From contig JAEBUN010000010.1 of assembly GCA_023014365.1 (NCBI GenBank), positions 186,001 through 250,000 on the forward strand: DNA of 64,000 bases, read 5' to 3'. Below the pieces are notes generated by a model, which was not told where the DNA came from, made no database searches, and saw only the letters and a program-made list of their open reading frames with translations. This stretch comes from Lepiota brunneoincarnata (lineage: Eukaryota; Basidiomycota; Agaricomycetes; Agaricales; Agaricaceae). The translations under genes were made by a program, and so were the position numbers. Below are positions 20,101 to 31,192 of this stretch, piece by piece (position 1 is the stretch's first letter; each line of letters begins with the position of its first letter).

Positions 20101-21137
20101 CCTGTAGGCGTCGCTCCCGGTATGAGCTCGATAGCATGGTCCCAAGCCCTTTGTTCCGGGAGAGAGTCGAAGGACTCTTTCTCGAACACGGAGGCGAAGT
20201 CACGGAGATACTCGGGAATGGGATCCAGTAGGCCGGAGATTTCAGGGGATGCCCGAGGAGGTTGCGAATTGTGGTGGAAGGCCTCCGCGAGTCTTTGGGA
20301 GGTAGTGCTGGTCGCTTGGATGAACTGGGGTTCCGGATGGAGAACGGTGGCCCAGATACGTTCGCCGTCTCCGGTCCCTCGTTCGGATTTTGGTTGAAGA
20401 CCTGGGATCTCTTGAATCTCCTCCCAGTCATCATCTGAGAGTGGATAAGGGCCTTCCGAGCACATCGAGATTGCTTTAATCTCAGCCTTCCGGAGCTTTC
20501 GTTCAGTTCTCAGCTGTTCCTTACACAGTGTGCAACACCTATCTGGGCATCGGGTCATCCTGACTTCACCTGTCTGCCAGTCTACTTCAGGGTTATGCTC
20601 CTTCAACCATGAGAAGCCGAGTAGTAAGTCTTGCTTTCCGAGCGATGTGACCGCCAAGGTGGTGCGCTCTGAGTGAGATTTGTAACGGAGAACTATGTCT
20701 AAGACCTCCGTAATTGAACCCGCTTCATTCTCGGTGCCATCAACGTTGAAGACGGGGATGGGCTGGGAAAGGGGGCATGTGTTGAGACGATTTCTCTGTA
20801 CGAAATTGCGGTCGACGAAGCAGCTTGTCGCCCCGCTGTCCAGGAGGGCCTGAGTGACCTTCCGTTCCGCTGTGTCCGTCGTTTCTAGCTCCACTGTCAG
20901 ATGAAGCAACCGCGGAGACTCTGCTGAAGATATCTTGAACACCGGGGGCAAACGCCGCTCCCATTTCGGCCGTCTCAGTCGTTTAGGCAAGGAAGAGCTT
21001 AAAGGGGGTGTGTCTTGTACAGGGATCGGGTTTTGGGTAGGGACAGTGTCGTTTATTAGGTCTATGGGTAATACACTGTACCTACTCCCTGTGGGCAACC
21101 GGGGCACACTATTCACCAACCGCCTGAGACAAAATCC
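17070..21137 (-). pseudogene. pol: Element F pol polyprotein, one nonsense mutation
   Basis: Pol is read on the minus strand in the -1 frame of gag, from the GGATTTT heptamer at 21137 down to a stop at 17070-17072. Domains in order: protease (LLDSGATSC, 94 codons from 21119), reverse transcriptase (YLDD, codons 491-494), RNase H (EADSSDFATGAV), integrase zinc domain (HDSPIGGHAG...CDLC), core with SVDF, VVSDRG and QTERV in exact D,D35E spacing, GPY motif, and chromodomain (EWEVEEIP...FLIKWRGFG...NSWED). A TGA at 19416-19418, just after WPTPTDK, is probably a former CGA. The last 40 or so codons lie in the 3' LTR. Apart from that stop it looks functional. Confidence 0.93.
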
Positions 21138-22315
21138 GTCTCGTCTTCGCTTTCTCGATGTTCCGATGACCCTTGAGCTTCCACGATGTCTTTCTCGGCT
21201 AATAATTGCTGAATCAGGGCTTCCCTCTCCTCCAAGTCTAAGAAGCGAACGTCGAAGCGCCTAGGGCATTCGGATTTGATGTGGCCCGGCTGGTGGCATC
21301 TGTAGCAGACTATGGGCGTCGTCGTGGCCTTTCTGGTTGCATCAATATCCATTGGGACGGGTTTGGTCGGAGTGGGGGTGACGTGGGCAAAGGAGCGGGC
21401 TGATGGAAAGGGGGTCGAAGTTGACGTGGCAAGGGGGGCGACAGGGGCAGATGTGAGGCGATAGGGGTTGGCGGAGGGCTTTGCCGAGGGTATTTGTGTC
21501 CGCCCCAAGGCTTGGAAGGCATCGTTGGCAGCTTGGTTCTGATCTATGAGCTGTGCTGCCTTGTACCAAGCCTCCGGAGCATTGTCCGAGGGTCGGTTGG
21601 CCATCATCATGGCTACTGCGGTCTGTATGGCCGGGCGGAGGCCTCGACGGAACTTGACAACGATGGTCTTGTCATCTTTGTACCTGGAGTCCGAGATAAG
21701 CTCTAGGAACTTGTCCAGGTAGTCTTCGACGTTCCTGTTTCGTTGGAAGTACTCTGTACCTTCCAGCCGATTGACAGCAGCTGCCTCGGAGTCCACGGGG
21801 AAGAAGTGCTTACGGAATTCGCCTTGAAAGTCCTCCCAATCTAGGAACCTCTCTGCTCCTTGGTTCCTATCTTCCCACCGAAATATCTGATCTGTCCACT
21901 TAGCAGCACGCCCCTCTTTCATGAACGACATAGCCCAGAGTATCTTCTGCTGGTCCGAGGCGAAATGAGTTGGGCAGAGTCGTAGGTAAGTGTTACAGGA
22001 GTTCAAGAAGGCCCTCCCATGCGTTCGGTCACCCGAGAAGTCTGGTGGAGTCGCTGGTTTGACTTTTGAGGAGTGAGTGCGTTGGGTAGAGGGAGGGGAC
22101 GTGTCGGGGACGGGTGGAGTCGCGTCAGGAGCATTTGGGGTTTTTGGACGTTGGGAGAGTTCTTGAAGGGTGGTTTGAATCGACTGGATCACTTCCGTGA
22201 GGGCCAGCTCGGAGTCGGCCTGCCTAGTCATCACCGATGCCACGTCCTGCTGGAGTTGGGCAATCATAGCCAGAGGGTCTGAGGGCCCGTTCTCCGGTGC
22301 ATTTTGCTGTGACAT
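21113..22315 (-). CDS. gag: Element F Gag polyprotein
   Basis: An intact 400-codon gag starts at the ATG ending at 22315 and stops at TGA 21113-21115. It builds the particle and binds the RNA. Residues 1-60 include a heptad-like helix (MIAQLQQDVASVMTRQ). A capsid domain of the retrotransposon-gag type covers about residues 90-250, with FLNSCNTYLRLCPTHF and blocks around EDYLDKFLELIS. One zinc knuckle lies near residues 338-351 (CYRCHQPGHIKSEC, C-x2-C-x4-H-x4-C). The end overlaps pol, and the heptamer GGATTTT precedes the stop by five codons. The leader is short (22316-22437). No damage is seen. Confidence 0.95.
   Translation of the reverse strand: MSQQNAPENGPSDPLAMIAQLQQDVASVMTRQADSELALTEVIQSIQTTLQELSQRPKTPNAPDATPPVPDTSPPSTQRTHSSKVKPATPPDFSGDRTHGRAFLNSCNTYLRLCPTHFASDQQKILWAMSFMKEGRAAKWTDQIFRWEDRNQGAERFLDWEDFQGEFRKHFFPVDSEAAAVNRLEGTEYFQRNRNVEDYLDKFLELISDSRYKDDKTIVVKFRRGLRPAIQTAVAMMMANRPSDNAPEAWYKAAQLIDQNQAANDAFQALGRTQIPSAKPSANPYRLTSAPVAPLATSTSTPFPSARSFAHVTPTPTKPVPMDIDATRKATTTPIVCYRCHQPGHIKSECPRRFDVRFLDLEEREALIQQLLAEKDIVEAQGSSEHRESEDETDFVSGGW
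21131..21137 (-). promoter_or_regulatory. Probable -1 frameshift site of element F (GGATTTT)
   Basis: On the minus strand gag reads ACG GAT TTT GTC and pol is open in the -1 frame (GGA TTT TGT...). The heptamer and its place near the gag stop match family A, although the flanking sequence and proteins are very different. Confidence 0.72.
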
Positions 22316-22437
22316 GAGTGAGAGACGAGGTTGGACGAGGGGAGAGAAGAGTGCTGAGTGTTAGGCTGCTACTGAGTCGAAAAACACGTTATGGACAGGG
22401 TAGGGCCTATGGACACCGGACTGGTCTCGTTAGGGGG

Positions 22438-22447
22438 ATCCTATTCT
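22438..22447 (-). promoter_or_regulatory. Self-primed primer-binding site of element F
   Basis: On the minus strand AGAATAGGAT begins two bases inside the 5' LTR. It is complementary over 10 nt to the LTR segment 22571-22580, which lies 34 nt after a TATATAC box (22608-22614). Confidence 0.65.
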
Positions 22448-22449
22448 TC

Positions 22450-22902
22450 TGTTAGGGCAACCTGGAGGGTTCGGACAACTCAGGGAGCCGAAACGTCACT
22501 GCAGGGAAATCCTAAGTATTATTAATCTGTGAGCTAAGTAGGGAGTCCATACCTGCAGGGAAATCCTAAGAGAATAGGATGAGGGAACCCCTGCAGGCGA
22601 AAACTATGTATATACTTGACTTATATAATCAATATAAATTGAACAAGGCTTGACGGTGGTGTCTGGGTGTTGCACAAGGCCAGGTGTGATTAAAATGAGT
22701 GTGGGGAGTGAAGATAACAGTCTGAAGTCTACAGGAAATGGGAGGAAGCAGGTGAGGGTTAAGGAGGGTGAAGGGAGGGGTTTAACTGGGCAGTGAGGGG
22801 ACCTCTGGTGCATTCTGGTTATGTTTGGGGTGTAAGCGTTTGAAAGGGGGGATGTACAGTGTGCTGGGAGGCTTAGGGGTGTTTGTGGATTGTCCCCTTA
22901 CA
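22450..22902 (-). repeat. 5' LTR of element F
   Basis: 453 bp, identical to 16738-17190. It holds the TATA-like box and self-primer, and is followed by the target duplication tgttg. Confidence 0.95.
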
Positions 22903-25740
22903 TGTTGGATGTTTAGACGTTTGGCTAGTTCTCAGAGGGAGTTGGTGGCGAATCTGGGGTCTCAATCTGATATGATTTTGTCGGGTAATCCAAATCTGGT
23001 GAAGACTTTTTCTATTAATAGTCATCCAATGTCATCAGTGTTTGATTGATCTGAGGTTGGGATGAAAATTACCCCCTTCATAAGGCCATGGTCCACCATG
23101 GACAATATCACATTATGACCGGTGCTAGGCAGTAGACCGGTGATAAGATCCCATGAGATTTGAGCAAAGGGGCACTTGGAAGATGATGGTGGGATTGGTT
23201 GAGTCGGTGCGTGATCCAGTCTGTGTATGATTTGTGTTGCTGACACTCTGGACAGCCTTTGATGTAGTTCTTTATGAATGTTGACATTCCTGGCCAATAT
23301 ACATCTTTCTTGGCAAGGCAGTATGTTTCCTGTTCTCTAGGGTGGCCACATGTAGGGTGGTTGTGATATCTTGCGATGACATCGCGTCTGAGTTGGAGGT
23401 CTTCTGGAATGATGACATGTTCTTGGAATGTGAGGAGTGGACCATTTGAGGTCGGGACTGTTCCGACGTCTCTATCGGTGGCATTAGGGTGGGTTTCTTT
23501 TAGGAGTTTGAATGCTTCAGTGGTTCTAGCATCGTATTTGGGTGATTCCATGATTCTTTCTTGGAGTTCCATATCGATGGTGGTGATAAAGAGGTGTTCT
23601 GGGAGTACTGTGATCAGGTTTTGATCTTCTACATATGTTGGTGGTGGCGACAAAGAGGTTGTTTGGAAGCATGGTGACATCTTTGTTATCATTATCCTCA
23701 TCAGGGATGTGGTCTGGACATCTTGATAGAGTGTCTGGTGCAGGGATCTTTGACCCTGGGATGTGTTCTAGTTTGAAGTTGTAGTCGGCAAGGGTTTGGA
23801 CCCATCGTGCTTGTCGGCAGTTGATTTTCTGGGGTTTACACCAATATGTGAGGTTCTGGTGGTCTGTTCTGATATGGACAGTATGGGGGCTGCCAAGGAG
23901 GTAGTGGCACCATTCTTTGAGGGCTCAGATGATAGCAAGGAGTTCCCTGTCATAGATGTCATAGTTGCGTTCCGCTGGTCTGAACATTTTTGAATAGAAT
24001 GATATAGGTTTCCGTATTCCGTTGATATCATGTTGGTACAGGACAGCTCCTGATGCAAATTTGGAAGCATTGGCTTCTATTTCGAAGGGTTTTGTGGAGT
24101 TGGGCATGAGGAGTACCAGTTCCTTTAAGAATTCATTCTTGAGCATTTCAAATGCTTTTTGTTGTTCTTCTTTCCATTCAAATTTGTTTGATTTGGATAG
24201 GAGTTGGTTAAGGGGTTTGGTGTGGTGGGAGTAGTTGTGGATGAACTTCCGGTAGAAGTTACAGAATCCAATGAATTTACAAATGTATCGGACTGTTTTC
24301 AGCAAAGGCAAGTCTTTTATTCCTTTGAGTTTTCCAGGGTCCATTTTGATTTTGTCAGGCATGATGATCATGCCGAGATATTCAAGTCGTTGCTTGTTGA
24401 ACTTGCAATTTTCCATTTTGAGGTAGAGGTCGTTTTCCTGCAGGATTTGCAGTACTTTTTCTGTAAGTTGGTTGGTTTCTTCCTGGGTTTTACTGTAGAT
24501 TAGGATATCATCCATATAGATGATGATTCCTCCTTTCTCCATTATTTTGGAGAATAGCGTGTCCATCATATGTTGGAATGTTGCAGGACTATTGCAAAGT
24601 CTGAAAAACATGACAGTCAGTTCAAAAAGACCCATAGGAGTCTTGAACGCTGCTTTCCATTGATCACCATCTTTGATTCTGATGTTATTGTATCCTAGGC
24701 AGACATCGAGCTTAGTGAAGTACTTAGCTCCTTTGAGTTTGTCCATGATTGAGGAAATCATGGGGATTGGGTAGGCATTTTTGATGGTGTGATCATTTAG
24801 ATAACAATAGTCTTGGCAGGGTCAGAGGTCTCCTCCTTTCTTGGCAACAAAGAAGAAGGGTGATGCCATAGGGGATTTTGAGGGGCAGATGTACCCTTTT
24901 CAAAGGTTTTCGTCTATAAATTCCTTTAGTGCTTTTTCTTCAGCAGGTGCCACTTGATAAGGTTTCATTGATTTTGCTTTGAATGTTGGTTTTAGTTCAA
25001 TTTTGTGATCAAACATTCTTGATGGTGGGAATCATTTGGATGCTTTCTTGTTGAATATTTTAGCCATTGGGCAAATCTCTGAGGGATCTCAGGTAGTTCT
25101 TTGTTTGATTCCAGTTGTTTTCCTTTTTGGTTTGCTGATTTTGTTGGGTTATGTTGCTCATTGTGGAGCATTGTGGCATGTGTCACTTTGGCATTTACTT
25201 CTAATGGGGTTAGAAGCATTGGGTTCATTTCTCTTTTTAAAAAGAAGGTGTCAAGGTCAATGTTTGACAGGTTGATATATTCTTCGGGGTTTTCCTCGGG
25301 TTGAGAGGTTTTTCCAGCCATTATGTCCATGGCAATGGAGTTGAGTTCAACAGGTTGTTGTAGGGTTCTGAGGAGTTTGGAAAAGTTTTGGTGATTGATT
25401 TGGGGTTTCCAAGAGAATGTCTTGGTCTTCCAGTTGATGTCAGGATTGTATTGTTCCAGCCAGGGAAATCTGATGATGAGATCCTTTTCACCAGTGTTTG
25501 TGACATATGCTTCTAGCATGCAATCTCTTCCATCAATGATGGTCCTGATTTTAATGTATTCATGGATCTTGCCATGTTGATTGTCAGTTCTGTCAACGTT
25601 GCTGAGGGGGATTGGTTGGTCCAGCCATTTGGTTTGATAACCATGTCATTCATGTATATAGAGTCCTTCTGGGAATGAGCAGGGGTGCATCAGTCTGTGT
25701 TCCATTTCAAAAATCCTGGAAGGGACGCATCTCTGGGTCT
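22903..25740 (-). pseudogene. T2 pol: protease remnant, RT, RNase H, integrase start
   Basis: Read on the minus strand from about 25740: the end of a protease-like domain (LIIRFPWLEQYNPDINW, 25519-24992), but no D-S-G active site is found. Reverse transcriptase follows with YMDDILIYSK (within 23925-24761, 278 open codons). RNase H is broken near 23925. The integrase zinc domain (23108-23701; HPREQ..., YWPGMSTF, CPECQQHK) and the first part of the core (SWDLITGLLPS) come next. Several stops and frameshifts occur, e.g. near 24760-24990. F interrupts the core at 22903. Confidence 0.85.
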
Positions 25741-25744
25741 TCGG

Positions 25745-26737
25745 CTAGCACAGAGTGGAGTTCCTGTTGGAGTTCAGGATCGAGGTCATCAACCATTTGG
25801 TACATCTGAGATGCAACTTCTGCAACTGCAAGGGAGTACTTGCATTGCAGTGATTGTTGGGCATTCCAGTTTGGGAATCTGGGACAAGTGTTTTGTTGTC
25901 CAGGGAAGGGATGGCATCTATCTCCAAGGAGTTTTGAAGTTCTTCTTCGGCATAGTCCTGTTGAGGGATTTCTGGGTAAGGATCTTCAAATCCTTCTTCC
26001 ATTGCGGCATGGTCTATTTCCATGGTGTGTGGGTCACATGGTGTGAATTGTGGAGCGTTGCTCCTTTGGTAGAATTGTGTGTAGGGCACGTTGTTGTTTG
26101 GATGGCTTGGTCCACAGTTGGGTTGGTATTGGTTCCTCTGGGGAAACATGTTCCTGGGGGTGCCGTAGAGGGCATTAATTTGGCAGAAATTGTCATTGAG
26201 TTTATTTGCTCAGGTGTACCAAGTGGCAATAGTTGTTGGAGGGTTTTCCGATTTGTCAATTTTCATGGCAATATGGCGGTTGATTGCCTTGCAGTATAGA
26301 TCGATCAGGGTGCGATCTTCATTGAGTCCAGATTGATGGACAAGCTCCTTGAACTGAGAGTTGAACTCAGTCATCGGTTTACCTGCTTGGTGCAAGGTTT
26401 GGAGTCTGGTATGCACATACACATGTTCATCTGCCGGGGTGAAGTCAGCTCTGAGTCTGGCAGTGAAGTTGTCCCATGACTCCATGGCTATAGGTTGTCC
26501 AGCTTGAGTCTGGGCATTCCTCTCGTGGAGGTATTGTCTAGCCCATGCTTGGGCATCTCCTGATTGCATTGTCAAGAGGACGAACAAGGTTCTGGTGAGG
26601 TCATTGTTGTAGGTGGTTGCATTAGTGAGCACATATACTTCACATTGGAAGATCCAATCTTCAAACAGTCTTCTGGTTCCATCAAAGGCAATGGGTTTGA
26701 GGAGTCCTAACTCCTTTGGGTTTTGTGCAGCAGCCAT
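25745..26737 (-). pseudogene. gag: T2 gag
   Basis: On the minus strand an ATG at 26737 starts a capsid-type Gag (FDGTRRLFEDWIFQCEVYV; TMQSGDAQAWARQYL; FNSQFKELVHQSG), open for 175 codons to a TGA at 26210-26212. The same frame then runs on to about 25745 with an acidic tail. No CCHC knuckle follows. Together with the missing protease active site this points to a deletion at the gag-pol junction near 25.7 kb. Confidence 0.8.
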
Positions 26738-27370
26738 TATTTGTAGTTGTCTGGGTGGCGGCAGTGGTGGCAGTGTTGGAGGTTGTTTTGGTCATAAGGG
26801 AGGAGCCAGTAGGGCTAAGGGTGTTGTTGACACAGGTAGTGCGGGTGGTTGTGGATCAGGATCTGATTGGTTGTTGTCTGTTATATAGACATCAGAGTCA
26901 TTGTCTTCTTGAGGTTTTCCTTGATCTACTGCGTATTCGTGACACATAAGTAGGTTTTCTTCTAATTGGGAAAGTTCTCTCAGTTGTTTGAGAGCATATT
27001 TGAGCTTTTGAAGTTCAAAATCATTTAGTGGGTTTACTTTAGCATGATATTCTTCAGCTTGTTTGCATTTCTTTTCTTCTTGTTTGTAGTGTTCTTCTAA
27101 TTCTTTTTCATGTTGTAGTCTTTGTCATTCTGCTAGTTCTTCAGCAAAACTTGTTTGAGTGCATGTGGATGTTGATGCACTTGGAGCAGGTGAGTTGAAT
27201 AGGGATGGAGGATAGAATGGCAATGGTGTTTGAGTGGGTTGTGGTGTAGGATTTCTTCTGGGATCTGGGTTTTGTATACCTGGTCCTGAGATTCTGTTTC
27301 TTGATTTGGGAGGAGGGGGTGATGGAGATTCTTGGGCTGAGAATTTCTTTGGAGGTGTGGTGATATTTGT
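26738..27370 (-). other. T2 leader between hydrophobic ORF and gag
   Basis: Leader sequence of T2 on the minus strand. It is proline- and glutamine-rich in translation but with no frame I can support. It contains several ATGs, unlike the leader of family A. Confidence 0.45.
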
Positions 27371-27664
27371 CTAGCAATCAATTATCACTAGAAGTATGAA
27401 GAATTGGGTGGCAATTATGGATATTCCTGAGTACAGGTTCCACAATCTGACGACACAACAGTGGCAGGGGCACGTGATGCATTCAAGTTCTAGGGTGATT
27501 ATTTGGTAGACGATGAGGGTGGCAGTTGATGTAAAGATGAATATGAGGAGGTAAGCCAGGTCTGCTGGCAGGGGCGGGATGGAGAATAAGAACGTAGCAA
27601 CGGCTACAGAGAATGTCACAATTGGCGACAACTTTGTATTCCACAACACAGAGTACCTCGACAT
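27371..27664 (-). CDS. Small hydrophobic ORF upstream of T2 gag
   Basis: On the minus strand the ATG at 27662-27664 opens 97 codons to TAG at 27371-27373, shortly after the primer-binding site. The predicted protein has three hydrophobic, membrane-like segments: around IVTFSVAVATFLFSI, LAYLLIFIFTSTATLIVY and ISIIATQFFILLVII. A Cys-rich loop (CITCPCHCC) lies between the second and third. Nothing like this is expected in a Ty3/gypsy leader. It may be a captured host piece, a real accessory gene, or a chance frame. No family is recognised. Confidence 0.4.
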   Translation of the reverse strand: MSRYSVLWNTKLSPIVTFSVAVATFLFSIPPLPADLAYLLIFIFTSTATLIVYQIITLELECITCPCHCCVVRLWNLYSGISIIATQFFILLVIIDC

Positions 27665-27713
27665 GTTCAGTACATTGGCAGAGCAGAGGGCGAGCAAGAG
27701 ATAAGCAGCAGAG

Positions 27714-27725
27714 TATCTTAGTGTT
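27714..27725 (-). promoter_or_regulatory. Self-primed primer-binding site of T2
   Basis: On the minus strand AACACTAAGATA lies one base inside the 5' LTR and is complementary over 12 nt to the LTR segment 27886-27897. That segment lies 34 nt downstream of TATATAAGG (27923-27931, minus strand). Confidence 0.72.
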
Positions 27726-27726
27726 T

Positions 27727-28143
27727 TGTTACCTGGGTTAGGGGTTTGCTCTTGAGTAGCACGGAGTTCGACACAGGATGTCTATACAGACTTGGTCCTG
27801 TCCTACTAAGTGTGACTTGGAGACAACAGAGCACTATAGTCCAGCCAGTTTAGAGGCAAAGAGTTATAGGAGGCAAGAACTTTATAACACTAAGATAAGG
27901 ATACAAGGGTATGGTACAGTATCCTTATATACTACTATGTATGGCTATGCTCCTACTTTATATATCTGGACCCAGGTAAGTGAGTCATATCCTTATCTAT
28001 CTAAATATAGATTGTTCTGATGGTACTTCTGATTGTTTCAGGATGACAGGTCTTCTGTCTATTTATATACTTTGGATGCTTCTGATAAGAGTTCCTTCCA
28101 GTGAGGCTTCTGATAAGGGGGTTTAAGGGGACTTCTGATAACA
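27727..28143 (-). repeat. LTR-T, 5' LTR of T2
   Basis: 417 bp, TGTTACCTGGG...CTTCTGATAACA on the plus strand, followed by the target duplication aagtt. It pairs with 14362-14782. Confidence 0.92.
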
Positions 28144-28148
28144 AAGTT

Positions 28149-28352
28149 TCTACTTGGTTATCCAGTGGAGATTTACCTACTTGCTTGATCTCTTAAGTTG
28201 TCCTCTTTCTCAAGTTTTAATCTCTAAGTTAGTGAGGAAAACCTTGAGAGCTCACAAAGAGTCTCTTCAAGTGATTGTTGACTTGGGTGAAGTTAACAAT
28301 ATGCTCAACACCAGTTGTGCTTTTGAGCACAAAGACTGGTGTCACTATAACA
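28149..28352 (+). repeat. Element D 5' LTR, second part
   Basis: This is the continuation of the LTR that starts at 13975. It begins with TCTACTT, the second half of the self-primer, and ends GTCACTATAACA. Confidence 0.78.
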
Positions 28353-28354
28353 TT

Positions 28355-28366
28355 AAGTAGAAACTT
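28355..28366 (+). promoter_or_regulatory. Self-primed primer-binding site of element D
   Basis: AAGTAGAAACTT begins two bases after the LTR end. It is the reverse complement of the LTR 12-mer AAGTTTCTACTT, which is split by T2 (14357-14361 plus 28149-28155). The geometry is the same as in element A. Confidence 0.75.
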
Positions 28367-29263
28367 CCCTCCTTGCCAGCTACAAGGTTGTACCCCTTGC
28401 TGAATCCAGAGAAGATTGTGAACATTGGATTCACAACTTTATTGTTGCAATGTGGCATTCACATTCCAGAGTTGTTAAAGGTTCATAACCTTTCATATCT
28501 GAAGAACCCTTTCCAGAGGTTGAATCTGAAGAGCCATAAACCAGAGGCTGAGAATATCTGAGGAACCTTACTGGAGGTTGGAAATCCAAAGACCCATATC
28601 CAGAGGTGAAATCTGTTGAGATCCTGCTGGAGGAGTGAAATCTGTTGAGTATATTTGGCCCCACGATAAAAATATCTTTGTGAGTGCCTTGTTTATCCAT
28701 TGATAAACTTATACCTCTTTAGGTCATAACTATTTCAAGACGGAGTGTAATCACAAAAATTGTAAGGTTTGTAAAAACATAAGTTTACCTAAACCTTTAC
28801 AGAAGAAAAACATTTTGAAAAAGACACCACAGCAGACACATTTATATCAAACAGACCAACAACTAGAGTCAAATACAAGTGTGTCTTCACCAACAGCAAA
28901 GTTTATTGGAGTCTATCCAAGAATCTTTGGTATGGTTGAAAAGATGGATGAATCAGTTACTACAGTGAACTTGAGTCAGACCTCATCACAAGTGAATATA
29001 ACAGGAGAACCAGTGAAACTCAGTCCAGAACAGTTTGAGGAACTACTCAGTATTCTACAGAGGAAACAGAAGAAGTTAGAACAAAATCTAGCCCAGACAC
29101 CGAGTCCCTCAGCAAGCAGATTGAGCAACTCAACTTGGGAAACGGAAACAGAAGAACAGAGCAACAGTACTCTTTCTCAAGAGACTTACCACCACACCCC
29201 CTCTTCCCACCAATCCAGTCACTGATCCAGCAAACAAGTCAACCCACAACCACCAGTATTACC
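28367..29263 (+). other. Element D leader and possible Gag N-terminal extension
   Basis: This is the leader region of D. From ATG 28815 a 136-codon ORF runs to 29225 in a frame different from gag. It includes a coiled-coil-like helix (LSPEQFEELLSILQRKQKK) and the motif NITGEP (about 28995), which also ends ORF3 in families A and T. It may be the original Gag N-terminus, displaced by a frameshift. Upstream of 28815 I see no supported gene. Confidence 0.45.
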
Positions 29264-30482
29264 ATGGGTTCAATGACAGCTCCAGGGTCAGGAATCGGAA
29301 ACATTTCTAACCTGTCCAATCCTACCACCACCACTTCCTCTACATTTCAAATCAATTTCCCAAAACCACTATTCTACAATGGAGAACCAAGATACTACAG
29401 GGAATGGATGTCAAGTGTCAAGCTCTACCTCGACTCCATTAAGGAGTATAATGAAGACAACAAGGTCCAATACACCCTTGCTCTCCTTAACAAGTCAGCA
29501 GCAAATTGGAGACAAGACTATATCAGCACACATCCCACACTCCCAAGCTGGAGATTATTCAAAGATGCACTTGAACAAGCCTTTGCCCCCATGCAACAGA
29601 AATTTGAAGCAGAGCAACAACTCCGAAATTATAAACAAAATGGGAGGTATATTGAGGAATACATTAGTGGATTCTCAGTACTCACATCACAGGCATCACT
29701 CACAACCGACACCACAGTGTTGCAAGCATATTTCTCCAGTGGTCTTGACCAGGACATCAGACTTGAAGCTATTAGACAGAATCCTCAAACAATTGAAGAT
29801 TGGAAAACAGCAGCAAGACTTGCCTACCAAGTCATTACAGAACAAAGAAGAGCCATGGGTAGAAATTATACCCCTCAAAACAATAATGTCTGAAATCAAA
29901 GGAAAGGAAAAGGAAACTACAGGAATAATGGACAATACAACCCAAGATATACCAATATCTACGATTCTCCACTATCTCAATCTACAAGAAATGAATGGGA
30001 CATGGAGATTGATAAAATTGGAAAACAAGTCAACAACATTGTGATGGATGAAGAAGACGAAAACGAAACTGATAGTGAACAGTCAGAGGAAGATAACAAT
30101 TTTAGTGAAGAAGATGAAGAAGACAATAAAGAATATGTCAGCAAAGTCACCAGAAACAGCTGAAAAGGCTATTCAAACAGAAACAATGGAAGAACCAATC
30201 CAAATGTCTTACAGAGTTTCATCAATACAGTCTTCACACAAGAGCAAAAACAGAATTTACGAAACAGGGAATGTTTCTATTGCAAGAAACCAGGACATTA
30301 TGCAAGAGATTGTCCAGAAAAAGCCAGAAATAATTACAAGAGTAATACCAAAGCCAGAGAACAATGGAATGCCAAGCAGAACAAAATTCCACAAAATGAT
30401 TGGAACAGAAATGCAACTTCATCAAATTGAAGAAGAAACAGATGACAGCGATTTGTAAATAATATTCCACAAGAAGAATCAG

Positions 30483-31192
30483 TGTTATGAACAGTCTGGA
30501 CCGAGAGGAACAGGAGCAATTATTCAACTTTACAAGATGGGTACAGGAGACCACAGACCAGTTGTGAGCACAGGAATATGAAGATGAAGAAGGGGAATAT
30601 TACAACGCCATGCAGGACTTGGCAAGAGAAGCAGGAATGGAGATAACTCTGGAGGATATTCTGGAATACTCCAAGGACGAAGAAGATAGCCATGGATCAA
30701 CTGATCCAACCTCCGATATGGATGGAAGCACCGAGAGAATGGAGAGTGAGAATGGAAGAGAATCCATGGAGATAGAATTGGGAGAAGAGAATTATGAGTC
30801 AGAGGAAAGCGATGGAACATCACACAGCAGTGGAATGGAGAACGAGGACACTGACTCATTGTAAGATATAAATAACAGTAGGATGCCATCAGCTAGGATG
30901 TGCATCATGGTCAAGATTGCGCAGGACAAGTAGAATAGCCCAATAACCTATAACAAGTATATAGTATCTCATAGGTATATAAGGCCTGTACAAGTAGAGA
31001 TTAAAGCCTCAAGCTTTAATCTTGTTAACAGTGGTCATTAACCCTCTCTGCCTTAACTTGGCGTGATCCCTCGTTATCTCATTGAGTGCAATCCACTAAG
31101 CTCTGCAAGGCCAACCATCTCAGACACCTTGTAGAGTGATTGAAGGCCATCTCCAGTTATCCTCGGATACAGAAGGAGCACAGATCATAACA
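30483..31192 (+). repeat. Solo LTR-A inside D gag
   Basis: 710 bp, TGTTATGAAC...GATCATAACA, with a perfect duplication atcag at 30478-30482 and 31193-31197. It is a diverged subfamily whose LTR ORF carries a stop near 30568. Confidence 0.95.

Larger units (their letters stand above)
16738..22902 (-). mobile_element. Element F: young complete family F chromovirus
   Basis: The element is 6,165 bp with two 453-bp LTRs (16738-17190 and 22450-22902) that I find identical base for base. A perfect 5-bp duplication tgttg lies at 16733-16737 and 22903-22907. On the minus strand: LTR, primer site, gag (400 codons), pol in the -1 frame, purine run, LTR. Only one stop breaks pol. There is no ORF3. Identical LTRs make it the youngest complete insertion here, and it lies inside T2. 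Confidence 0.96.
14362..28143 (-). mobile_element. T2: full-length family T chromovirus, split by F
   Basis: Two LTR-T copies in the same orientation (14362-14782 and 27727-28143) are flanked by the same 5-bp duplication aagtt (14357-14361 and 28144-28148). They bound one minus-strand element of about 7.6 kb once the F insertion (16738-22902) is removed. On the minus strand the order is LTR, a small hydrophobic ORF, gag, pol, ORF3, LTR. Gag and pol are broken by stops, frameshifts and a deletion that removed the Gag zinc knuckle and protease active site. The insertion lies inside the 5' LTR of D. Confidence 0.88.
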
